Shown: positions 35,492 to 42,868 of the stretch, piece by piece
Position numbering within the stretch: position 1 is the stretch's first letter
Layout of the letters: the number at the start of each line of letters is the position of its first letter
Assembly: GCA_945901125.1 (NCBI GenBank)
Contig: CAMDKD010000015.1
Coordinates: 1 to 64,000, forward strand
Direction: 5' to 3'
Length of the DNA stretch: 64,000 nucleotides
Source of the DNA: Bordetella parapertussis
GTDB lineage: Bacteria > Pseudomonadota > Gammaproteobacteria > Burkholderiales > Burkholderiaceae_C
Made by a program: the position numbers and the translations under genes
The notes under the pieces: generated by a model
The model's input: only the letters and a program-made list of their open reading frames with translations
What the model was told of the DNA's origin: nothing
The model's database searches: none

Positions 35492-37063
35492 TCAAGTCCG
35501 CAGTTTAAACCGCTGTATCTTGCCGGTGGCGGTTTTGGGCAATTCAGGCAAAAACTCTACCCAGCGCGGGTACTTAAAGGGTGCCAAATGGCTTTTCACA
35601 TGGGCTTGCAGATCCGCGCCACTGACGCATTGCCCGGCTTTGAGCACCACATAGGCTTTGGGTTTGATCAGGCCTTCTTCGTCGGCCTGACCGACCACGG
35701 CAGCCTCCAGCACGGCAGCATGCGTCATCAATGAGGCTTCGACCTCAAAAGGCGACACGTAAATGCCGCCGACTTTCAACATATCGTCTGAGCGGCCGCC
35801 ATAGGTGTAGTAACCGTCTGCGTCGCGGCTGTATTTGTCACCGCTGCGTGTCCATTCACCGGCAAACGTGTGCTTGGTTTTTTTGCGGTTGTTCCAGTAC
35901 ATGATGGCCGCACTCGGGCCGTTGATTTGCAACTCACCGAGTTCACCATGGGCGCATTCATGACCTTCGTCATTCACCAGCCGAAGCCGGTAGCCGGGCA
36001 CGGCTTCGCCGGTGGTGCCATAACGCACACGACCGGGTTTGTTGGACAAAAAGATGTGCAGCATTTCGGTGGAACCAATGCCATCGAGTACCTCCACGCC
36101 GTATTCGTTCTGCCATTTGTGGCCGATCTCGGCGGGCAAGGCTTCACCGGCGCTGGTGCACACCCGCAGATTCAAATCTTTCGCGGACGGGCGCTCGGCA
36201 TGCGCCAGCAAACCCGCAAATAAGGTGGGTACGCCGTAAAACACCGTGGGCCGGTGCGATTGCAAAACCTTGAACACATCGGCCGGCGTGGGCCTCGCTC
36301 CCAGCAACACAGTGGTGGCACCGACGGCCAATGGAAAACTGAGCGCATTGCCCAGGCCATAAGCAAAAAACAATTTGGCCGCAGAAAACACCACATCGTT
36401 TTCTTGCAAACCGAGCACCGCACGGCCGTACAACTCGGCGGTTTGAATGATGTGGCTGTGCAAATGCACCGTACCCTTGGGTGAACCGGTGGAGCCGCTG
36501 GAGTACAGCCAGCAACATACATCGTCAGCCAGTGTGTGCGCAGCTCGTGCCAGAGGCGGGTTGTGTTGAATGAGCTCAGCTATATCCACGCATCCCGGCG
36601 TGGTGTCTGCCGCATCAGCAAGAATAAATTTCAAATGAGGGCATTGATCGACGACAGGCGCAAACGCCGGCCACAAGGCCTTAGACACCAGCAGGGCACG
36701 CGAGCGCGAATCCTGCAACATGAATGCATAGTCTTGAGAAGTGAGCAGCGTATTGACCGCCACTGGAACCACACCTGCCAGCATGCAACCTAAAAACGCC
36801 ACCGGCCACAGCAGACTGTCGTGCATGCACAGCAGCACGCGGTCTTCCTGGCGCAGGCCCAGTGTCAGCAAACCTTGTGCAAAACGGTGCGACTGTTCGT
36901 TCAATTGAGAATAGCTCAGACTCGCGCCGCTGATGGCGTCGATATAAGCCGCTTTGTCAGCGCGGGTGCCATGCCGCAGCAACAGATCGGACGCAGCGTT
37001 GTACACCCCGGGGATGTCAATCTGCGGCGGCGACGATGAGTGATCGGCTTGACTGAGTTGCAT
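35492..37063 (-). CDS. Benzoate-CoA ligase family protein
   Basis: This AMP-forming enzyme activates an aromatic acid with CoA. The 523 residues show the P-loop YSSGSTGSPKGTVHLH (about 187-202), the adenylation motifs DGIGSTEMLHIFLSN and YTYGGRSDDMLKVGG, and the C-terminal catalytic Lys in PKTATGKIQRFKL. The first-gene position, length and motif style match benzoate-CoA ligase (BclA/BadA) and 4-hydroxybenzoate-CoA ligase. The two cannot be separated by eye. No box or bam ring-cleavage genes are in the window. TGCA repeats upstream may be the operator. No strong Shine-Dalgarno precedes the ATG. Confidence 0.88.
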   Translation of the reverse strand: MQLSQADHSSSPPQIDIPGVYNAASDLLLRHGTRADKAAYIDAISGASLSYSQLNEQSHRFAQGLLTLGLRQEDRVLLCMHDSLLWPVAFLGCMLAGVVPVAVNTLLTSQDYAFMLQDSRSRALLVSKALWPAFAPVVDQCPHLKFILADAADTTPGCVDIAELIQHNPPLARAAHTLADDVCCWLYSSGSTGSPKGTVHLHSHIIQTAELYGRAVLGLQENDVVFSAAKLFFAYGLGNALSFPLAVGATTVLLGARPTPADVFKVLQSHRPTVFYGVPTLFAGLLAHAERPSAKDLNLRVCTSAGEALPAEIGHKWQNEYGVEVLDGIGSTEMLHIFLSNKPGRVRYGTTGEAVPGYRLRLVNDEGHECAHGELGELQINGPSAAIMYWNNRKKTKHTFAGEWTRSGDKYSRDADGYYTYGGRSDDMLKVGGIYVSPFEVEASLMTHAAVLEAAVVGQADEEGLIKPKAYVVLKAGQCVSGADLQAHVKSHLAPFKYPRWVEFLPELPKTATGKIQRFKLRT

Positions 37064-37105
37064 TGAAAAAAATGTTTATATCTAAAGAATGCGCGGATTA
37101 TTGCC

Positions 37106-37128
37106 CATGCACCATGCATGAAAATGCA
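37106..37128 (-). promoter_or_regulatory. Candidate operator of the aromatic operon, TGCA repeats
   Basis: CATGCA-CCA-TGCATG (37106-37120) is a perfect 6-bp palindrome. A third TGCA at 37125-37128 gives a TGCA-N6-TGCA pair with the one at 37115. It lies 43 bp upstream of the CoA ligase ATG, just upstream of a TATAAA-like -10 box at 37075-37080. Benzoate regulators of the BzdR/BoxR type are reported to bind TGCA repeats; assignment here is inference. Confidence 0.4.
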
Positions 37129-37157
37129 GATCACAAGAGACACGCCGCGAGTGCGGT

Positions 37158-37163
37158 TAGAAT
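37158..37163 (+). promoter_or_regulatory. -10 box of tRNA-Pro
   Basis: TAGAAT lies nine bases before the tRNA-Pro 5' end, the expected place for its -10 box. The -35 region is weak. Confidence 0.5.
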
Positions 37164-37171
37164 CACCGTAT

Positions 37172-37248
<77 letters not shown>

Positions 37249-37257
37249 TTAAAAAAG

Positions 37258-37280
37258 AAAAGGCCTTACAGGCCTTTTTT
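37258..37280 (+). terminator. Hairpin with T run between tRNA-Pro and tRNA-Arg
   Basis: Stem AAAAGGCC / GGCCTTTT with loop TTACA and T run up to 37280 is a good intrinsic terminator for tRNA-Pro. It ends only 8 bp before the tRNA-Arg 5' end. Confidence 0.8.
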
Positions 37281-37288
37281 CATGAATT

Positions 37289-37365
37289 CTGCCCGTAGCT
37301 CAGTTGGATAGAGCAACAGCCTTCTAAGCTGTGGGTCGGGGGTTCGATCCCCTCCGGGCAGGCCA
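37289..37365 (+). tRNA. tRNA-Arg (anticodon TCT)
   Basis: The 77-nt cloverleaf has acceptor CTGCCCG / CGGGCAG, anticodon loop CTTCTAA with anticodon TCT closed by ACAGC / GCTGT, the GGTTCGATCC T-arm, discriminator G and encoded CCA. It resembles E. coli tRNA-Arg(UCU). Confidence 0.97.
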
Positions 37366-37403
37366 ATCAGGCGGGGGTCAGGCAAACGCCGGACGTAAAA
37401 CCC

Positions 37404-38078
37404 TCACACCATATTTTTCTTGCTTGCAGATATTTGCTTGCGCAATTGCAGAATCATTTCTGCGGCATTTTGCATTTGCGGGTTCACCAGGTTGGCGCGT
37501 TCCATGTAGTCGAGCGCCCGTTCAAACTGTCCTTTGTCAACCAGCATTCTGGCGTAGCCAGACAGAGCGCCGAAATGCTGCGGTACGCGTTTGAGCACTT
37601 CTTCACAGTCCTGGATGGACAAATCGTACTGCCCGATCATGAAATACAAGGTGGCACGCTTGTTCCAAGCCTCGGCAAATGCGGGTTGTATATCGATGAT
37701 GTGGCTGAACTTATCAATGGCATGCGTCAGATCGCCAGCGCTCATTAGTTCAACGCCTTGCTGGTATTCGCGGTCTATGGCGGCGTCTCCTGAGTGGCCC
37801 CAGAGTTGCCATATCACTGCCTGCGCCACGCTGCGAACAGACGGGTCGGCGTCGCTGAGTAGCGGATACACAGTGTCAGCATCCGAGGCGGTTCCGATTT
37901 GAGACAAACGGTTCAAGCCGTTGATGCGTTGCGCCGTATTGCCGTGTGCCACATCTTCCTGGGCTTGCCGGTACTCAGACAAATTCGTTGGATCGTTGGC
38001 ACTGGCATGGTTGGCGCAGAGCAGCACCAGGGCGAAAAGGCTGAGCCTGGCCAAAACGGGACGGAATCTGAGTTGCAT
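37404..38078 (-). CDS. Exported TPR-repeat protein
   Basis: This periplasmic protein of 224 residues starts from the ATG at 38078, which has GGAGG seven bases upstream. The signal peptide is about residues 1-28, ending ANHASA. A HEAT-like segment (about 50-95, DADTVYPLLSDADPSVRSVA) is followed by three or more tetratricopeptide repeats (about 105-210; for example AIDKFSHIIDIQPAFAEAWN). Such proteins act as scaffolds, and no specific partner is indicated. It is convergent with the tRNA pair. Confidence 0.8.
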   Translation of the reverse strand: MQLRFRPVLARLSLFALVLLCANHASANDPTNLSEYRQAQEDVAHGNTAQRINGLNRLSQIGTASDADTVYPLLSDADPSVRSVAQAVIWQLWGHSGDAAIDREYQQGVELMSAGDLTHAIDKFSHIIDIQPAFAEAWNKRATLYFMIGQYDLSIQDCEEVLKRVPQHFGALSGYARMLVDKGQFERALDYMERANLVNPQMQNAAEMILQLRKQISASKKNMV

Positions 38079-38183
38079 GGAGAGCCTCCGGCAGATGATT
38101 TGTGACAAGCTTAACCGAGCGTATGCATTCGCGCAAAGTGCTGCCTTATGCCCCCGGCGAATGCCGCTGCCTGTCAGCCTTGC

Positions 38184-39344
38184 TCAGACCTTGGGTGCCA
38201 TGTCTTGCAGCACTTGCAGCAGTCGGGCGACGTCCCGGTCATTGTTATACAAATGGGGAGTAACGCGTATGGCGCTGCCGCGAATACTGACATGCACTTG
38301 GGCGGCTGCAAGCTCGTCGGTCAAACCAGACGGCAGGCCGCCCGGCCAGCGCAGCCCCAGAAAATGCCCCGCACGCAAAGCCGAGGGCGCTGCTTGCAGT
38401 CCCCAGGAGGCGGCTTCATGGGCGATATGGTCGTTGCATAGGCGCAAAGTGTGGGCTATGCGCTGCGGTTGCCATTGCAAGATCTGCTCAAGCGCTGCAA
38501 TCGCCATCGGCAGGGCGATGAAATTCGAGCGTTCGCCCATGTCGTATCGCCTGGCGCCATCAGCGTAGCCATCGCGGTAATCCAATAAGCGGGTGAAATC
38601 CTGGGCACCGGCCCGGTTGACCCAGTTTTCTTCCAGCGCTTCGCCTTGTTGCATATGCGGTGCCGCATACAAAAAGCCAAGGCTGTAAGGCCCCATCAGC
38701 CATTTATAGGCCGCAGCCACCAGAAAGTCGGGCCGCACGCTGCTGACGTCCAGCGGCAAGGCACCCAGCGATTGGGTGGCGTCAACCACCAGCAAGCCGC
38801 TATGTGCGTCCAGCGCCTGGCGAACCGCCGCCAGGTCGATCAGCCCGCCGTCGGTCCAATGGCAATGGGTCAGTAAGGCCAAGCGGGTATCGGCGTCTAT
38901 GTGCGACAGAACAGCGCGAGTCCAGTCGTCATCTGCCGGTCGCTGCACCGTCACCAGTTCAGCGCCTGCTTGGTGCACTGCTCGGCGCACCGGGTAAAGG
39001 TTGGACGGGAATTCTTCGGCGCACACCAAAACTTTGTCACCGGCTTTCAGCCCTATGTTTTTCAAAGCGGTTTCTATGCCGTAGGACGCCGAGCCGACGA
39101 TGGCGATATCGTCTGCCTTCGCGTTAATAAGTTGAGCAAACAGTTGGCGCGCTTTTTCCGGCAAGGAAAAGAAATCCGTCGGCTTCAAATGCCAGGGCTT
39201 GGTTTTGAGTGAGATACCTGATTCCCCGGCAGCAACTGCGGTGCGCAGCAGCGGGGATTGGTAGGCGCAATTGAAATACGCCACCTCGTCCGGTATGTCG
39301 AACAAGTGGCGCTGGCAGTCGATGACAGATGTGTCTGAGCTCAT
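38184..39344 (-). CDS. PLP-dependent class V aminotransferase
   Basis: This fold-type I PLP enzyme is related to cysteine desulfurases and isopenicillin-N epimerase. The ATG at 39344 gives 386 residues. The Schiff-base lysine is in AAAYKWLMGPYSLGF (about residue 212). The cofactor-binding Asp is in VVDATQSLGALP, and GSASYGIETAL provides the phosphate loop. There is no active-site Cys segment of the NifS type, so desulfurase activity is doubtful. It stands alone; the substrate is unknown. Confidence 0.83.
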   Translation of the reverse strand: MSSDTSVIDCQRHLFDIPDEVAYFNCAYQSPLLRTAVAAGESGISLKTKPWHLKPTDFFSLPEKARQLFAQLINAKADDIAIVGSASYGIETALKNIGLKAGDKVLVCAEEFPSNLYPVRRAVHQAGAELVTVQRPADDDWTRAVLSHIDADTRLALLTHCHWTDGGLIDLAAVRQALDAHSGLLVVDATQSLGALPLDVSSVRPDFLVAAAYKWLMGPYSLGFLYAAPHMQQGEALEENWVNRAGAQDFTRLLDYRDGYADGARRYDMGERSNFIALPMAIAALEQILQWQPQRIAHTLRLCNDHIAHEAASWGLQAAPSALRAGHFLGLRWPGGLPSGLTDELAAAQVHVSIRGSAIRVTPHLYNNDRDVARLLQVLQDMAPKV

Positions 39345-39428
39345 GCGCAAACTATAAGTGAGTCTGCGAGCTCATACCCAGGAATTTGATAACAGCAAAT
39401 TCGGCTCTGAACAGGCCGCTTGAAGGCT

Positions 39429-40169
39429 TTAATGCGCCCCGTGTCCGGAAGGCTTTTCCTTGGCGGCCTTGTCAAAGAAGTGGTACCAGCATTCTTCCTT
39501 GGCCAGGATGTTGCTCTTATTGTCCAGGCAGTAAAAGCGCCGGATTTTTTTCTCGCGGTCGGTGATGAAATAACTGCGGTAAAGCGTTTTATTCAGCACA
39601 TACATGATGGCTGTGCGCGACTGCGGGCAGGTTTCCCCAAGTATGCACGAGCGCATCACATTGGAATTGACGTAAAGCTCAACCGAAATAATGGGCAGTT
39701 TTTTTCCATGGTGAGTGGCAACAAGACGCACCGCGCAGGTAGAGCCGGTGACTTTATCCATACCGTCTTTTTCAGCCAACATATTGGCTTCCTGCGCCAG
39801 CAATTCGCGGTACCACTCGCCGATCACGCCACGGCAAATGAAGTATTCCTCGTCGCCGCTTTTATGAAATGGTTCGATGTAGGGGCGACGCTTGGAGTCA
39901 AAGTAAAAAAGCGGTTCTTGGCCTTCAAACGTTCGCCTGGGTCGTTCTTCTTTGGCCGGTGCACCGTGCGCGTCTTTGGCCGGGGCACCGTGCTCCTCTT
40001 TTTTAGGCGGCGCGCCGTGGTCGTCCTTTTTTTCTTCTTTTTTCGGTGGGGCTCCGTGGGCATCAGCCGCAGGCTTGGCCGGCGCAGGGTCGTTGGCCAA
40101 GGCGGCGCTTGACACAATCAGTGCCAGCAGCAAAAGCAAATGTTGCGTAAGAAGAAACAGAGTTTTCAT
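39429..40169 (-). CDS. Secreted six-cysteine protein A with HGAP repeats
   Basis: I do not recognise this family. The ATG at 40169 gives 246 residues with a Sec signal (about 1-25, ending SAALA). A low-complexity region (about 30-75) repeats HGAP with KKEE or AKDA spacers. A compact domain (about 85-235) has six cysteines at 112, 145, 175, 181, 214 and 227. Conserved points shared with the neighbouring lipoprotein are W119, ELxVNS-type LYVNS, ETCP, and LYRSYF. The cysteines probably form three disulfides in the periplasm or outside. The two genes are 78 bp apart on the same strand. Confidence 0.7.
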   Translation of the reverse strand: MKTLFLLTQHLLLLLALIVSSAALANDPAPAKPAADAHGAPPKKEEKKDDHGAPPKKEEHGAPAKDAHGAPAKEERPRRTFEGQEPLFYFDSKRRPYIEPFHKSGDEEYFICRGVIGEWYRELLAQEANMLAEKDGMDKVTGSTCAVRLVATHHGKKLPIISVELYVNSNVMRSCILGETCPQSRTAIMYVLNKTLYRSYFITDREKKIRRFYCLDNKSNILAKEECWYHFFDKAAKEKPSGHGAH

Positions 40170-40247
40170 GGGCTGGGGTTTACTACGTGTAAATGTAATC
40201 GGCTTCAACTCGCCGGTCTTGAGCAATCAGCGCAGCTGTGCAAGAGC

Positions 40248-40958
40248 TTAATCAACGGTGTAGCAGGTTTGGTCCCTGTGCCATTTGCCGGTGTCTGTGA
40301 CGCAATGGTGTTGAATCAGTTTGCGGCTGATATCAGACAAAAAGTAAGACCTGTAAAGCGCATTTCTGTTGGGAACAAAGTTGACAGTGCGAAAAATGGG
40401 GCATTCCTCGTTACGTATGCAACGGTCGAACTGCTTGCTGTTCTCGTAGAGCTGTATGCTGATCCGGCCCGGGGTAAGGCTTTTTTCGGTACCGGCGGTA
40501 ACAACACAGGTTTTAGGGTCAACAAAATGGAGTTCAGACAGTTCGTTGAAGTAGTTCATTTCGGCGACCACAAGTTCCAGAAACCAGGGTGCCACAATGC
40601 CTTTGCACTCGTAGTAGTCCAGTTTGTCCGAGTGGTAAACGACTTCGCCAAGGGGCATTTTGCTCTTGTCCAGCATCAGCATAGGCTCTTTGCCGGAGTT
40701 GGGGGGGCGTGCCTTGGACGCGCGAGGTGCTTCCTCCTGGCCTTCTTTGCTTTGCGAGCCTTCGTTCAACACAGATTCCACCCGCCGGTTGGTCAAGTCT
40801 TCTTCCCTGGTGATGGCTTTTTTCTCCGGCACCTGTAGGAATTTGCTGTCTTTGGCCGATTTGTCGTCTGAGCAAGCCGTGAGAAGGCCAGTTACCACAA
40901 AACCTGCAGCCAGGAAGCAGCCTTTTTTGAACAGGGAAATGATGGAAATCTTTGGCAT
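40248..40958 (-). CDS. Six-cysteine lipoprotein B, paralogue of protein A
   Basis: This lipoprotein of 236 residues starts from the ATG at 40958. The lipobox is LLTAC (C29). A charged linker (30-95) precedes a domain with cysteines 118, 151, 180, 186, 219 and 232. The spacing 33-29-6-33-13 matches 33-30-6-33-13 in protein A. Shared motifs include LYENS, EECP, RT, and LYRSYF followed by a Lys/Arg-rich turn. It likely sits on a membrane, while protein A is soluble or secreted. Function is unknown; the family is not one I can name. Confidence 0.72.
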   Translation of the reverse strand: MPKISIISLFKKGCFLAAGFVVTGLLTACSDDKSAKDSKFLQVPEKKAITREEDLTNRRVESVLNEGSQSKEGQEEAPRASKARPPNSGKEPMLMLDKSKMPLGEVVYHSDKLDYYECKGIVAPWFLELVVAEMNYFNELSELHFVDPKTCVVTAGTEKSLTPGRISIQLYENSKQFDRCIRNEECPIFRTVNFVPNRNALYRSYFLSDISRKLIQHHCVTDTGKWHRDQTCYTVD

Positions 40959-40984
40959 GTTCACTATTATCGACGCATTGAGCT

Positions 40985-41014
40985 TGCCTGCAAAACCGGG
41001 TCGTTTTGATGGCA
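40985..41014. repeat. Interrupted inverted repeat between two accessory genes
   Basis: TGCC-tg-CAAAAC-loop-GTTTTG-at-GGCA forms an interrupted hairpin just past the stop of the DT-N repeat gene. No T run follows on either strand. Confidence 0.35.
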
Positions 41015-41036
41015 GGTCGCTTTGCGCTTTATGTCA

Positions 41037-41948
41037 TCAACCGGTGAATACCAAGGAATACGCATTTTTCATTTTGGACAATGCCTTGTCGGCCTTGATA
41101 TTTTGCGCATGAGTGATTTGCAACGGCTTGATGTTGCCGATCTGGGTAATGCTGGCGATTTTTTTAGTGCTGTTGGAGATGAAGTCAATGTTCTTGGAAA
41201 TATTGCTGCTGGTATCCCGGATATTCAAATAAAACTCGGTGGAATACTTGTTGAACAAGTCGGTCAAGGCCTTGCCTTCAGCCACCGTCGCATTGATGGC
41301 TGCGCCTTTAAAGGCTTCAATCCCGGTCAGCATGCCCATGTCGTCCAGCGCTTTTAATCCCTTGTAATTGATAGCCAGAGCCTGGGTATCGTCATAGCCT
41401 ACAAATTTAGAGCTGCCGCCGGGCACCACAGTGACCGTGGTTGAGGTAGTGGTCCCGGGGTTGGTCGCTGAACCGGAGCTTCCAATATGCGTTTGAACTT
41501 CAAATTTACCATTGACTGATTTAGACCACAGTTGGCTGTCCCAAGGTGAAATCATTTGTTTGGCTGTGCCGGCTGACGGCGTAATAACCATCTTGTTTAT
41601 TTGAGGATTCAAAGTTCTCAATGTTGAAATATTGTTGTTGAGAGCATTAAAAGTGTCGTTCAATACCAAGGTGTTTTCAGGGAATTTTGCCAGCAGATTG
41701 ACATATGTTTTGGCCTGAGGGGAGGTCAAATTGACTTTGGCCGGCATGTTCGTCACATTGACTTGCACGATTTGAGTTTGAACCGCATTCAAATCTTTGA
41801 GATTGGCTGAAATATTTGCGGCTGTGTCGGCAATAGATACTTTCATGCGACTGTTTATTTTCAACGCGGCCAAGGCTTGAGCCGCACTCATTGGCTTAGG
41901 GCTTGCCGGGGTGGCAATTCTGGCGGCGCTGACCCGTGAGACCTGCAT
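41037..41948 (-). CDS. Protein with three DT-N repeats, type I secretion-like
   Basis: I do not recognise this 303-residue protein as a whole. Three copies of a roughly 30-residue unit are visible: 38-68 (DTAANISANLKDLN), 95-123 (DTFNALNNNISTLRTLN) and 241-271 (DTSSNISKNIDFISN). Each ends in a hydrophobic beta stretch. This unit occurs in large secreted or adhesive proteins that leave by type I systems without an N-terminal signal, and no signal is seen here. A Thr/Ser/Gly-rich linker spans 155-182. No secretion genes are adjacent. The gene is AT-richer than the core genes. Confidence 0.6.
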   Translation of the reverse strand: MQVSRVSAARIATPASPKPMSAAQALAALKINSRMKVSIADTAANISANLKDLNAVQTQIVQVNVTNMPAKVNLTSPQAKTYVNLLAKFPENTLVLNDTFNALNNNISTLRTLNPQINKMVITPSAGTAKQMISPWDSQLWSKSVNGKFEVQTHIGSSGSATNPGTTTSTTVTVVPGGSSKFVGYDDTQALAINYKGLKALDDMGMLTGIEAFKGAAINATVAEGKALTDLFNKYSTEFYLNIRDTSSNISKNIDFISNSTKKIASITQIGNIKPLQITHAQNIKADKALSKMKNAYSLVFTG

Positions 41949-42243
41949 GATTTATCCTCTAAATTTGATCAGAGCGGCAAAAAATTGCCGCTCAAGGCTT
42001 GCATATCCAAGGATTGATCGGATGGCAGGCACATTTGTTTAACCTGAATTGATATGCAAGTTATGCGCCTAGCCAGGTTAGCTTCCTAAGTAAGTAGCAG
42101 CCAAACCGAACCGGAGCCTGTCAAACGCCGCCTGGGAATGTTTCCAGCATTTATATACATACTGCTGACTTCAGAAGCCTGAGGATTTGTCGAAGTCAAA
42201 GACAAGGTCTGTTACGTTAGTCATCAACCATTGGAAATTCTCT
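41949..42243. other. Divergent intergenic region with a perfect hairpin
   Basis: This 295-bp region separates two divergent accessory genes. GAGCGGCAA-AAAA-TTGCCGCTC (41972-41993) is a perfect 9-bp hairpin 23 bp upstream of the DT-N gene ATG, so it probably lies in its leader. A TATATA at 42152-42157 is a possible -10 box for the barrel gene. No small gene is evident. Confidence 0.5.
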
Positions 42244-42855
42244 GTGAAGCTCTTTTTTTGTCATTGCCTGGCCTCTATGCTGTGTGTTTTTGCGGCGCAT
42301 GCTGAGTCCAACCGTTTCATAGGTGGCAATATTCAAATAGCCACGGGTTACCAGTTGAATACCCCGACGCTGGACAACTACAACAACTACCAAACCACCT
42401 CAAACTCAAATATCAAGGCCATTCCTTTGGTCTTAGGACTGGGCTACAGCTTGTCCTTGAATCAATCGACAGTCATCGGTCTGAGTTACGAAAAGAACCT
42501 GGTCGATACTTACTCAACGACCTTGTTTACTGGAAGTTCGACTACCGAAAGCCTGGCCTATACCAATCAGCAACGTTTTTCAGTCACTGGCGGTTACCTG
42601 TTGAGTAACTATTCAATGGTTTATGGAAAACTGGGGTACGCCAGCCTGACCACCACCAAAGCAGCAAATAACTTTGATCTCTCGGGTTATGTGCTCGGTG
42701 CGGGTTACAAATCTTTTCTCAATAATTACCAGTATGTGTTTGCCGAATACAACCACACGCGCATGCCCAAAACCAGCTTGACCGTCGGTACTTATACCTT
42801 TGACGCCAAGTCAGTAGGACATGAATTTTTGTTCGGTGTGGGCTTGCAGTTTTAA
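42244..42855 (+). CDS. Outer-membrane beta-barrel protein
   Basis: A GTG at 42244 gives a 203-residue protein beginning with a good signal peptide (MKLFFCHCLASMLCVFAAHA). A TTG at 42187 would add 19 residues before it and is less likely. The mature part has alternating strands typical of an 8-stranded barrel (for example AIPLVLGLGYSLSL, RFSVTGGYLL, YVLGAGYKSFL). It ends HEFLFGVGLQF, with a C-terminal Phe as beta-signal. It resembles the OmpA-barrel/OmpW class of small barrels; the exact family is unclear. It is AT-rich like the neighbouring accessory genes. Confidence 0.72.
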   Translation: MKLFFCHCLASMLCVFAAHAESNRFIGGNIQIATGYQLNTPTLDNYNNYQTTSNSNIKAIPLVLGLGYSLSLNQSTVIGLSYEKNLVDTYSTTLFTGSSTTESLAYTNQQRFSVTGGYLLSNYSMVYGKLGYASLTTTKAANNFDLSGYVLGAGYKSFLNNYQYVFAEYNHTRMPKTSLTVGTYTFDAKSVGHEFLFGVGLQF

Positions 42856-42868
42856 TCCTGCAAAACAG

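Noticed and set aside
28764..37063. A complete box or anaerobic benzoate pathway
   Set aside because: Only the ligase, importer, pobA and a CoA-transferase are present; no boxABC, bam or ring-reductase genes are in the window.
39955..40065. Short tandem repeats that might be a CRISPR or satellite array
   Set aside because: They are in-frame HGAP codon repeats inside six-cysteine protein A; units are short and imperfect, with no spacers.
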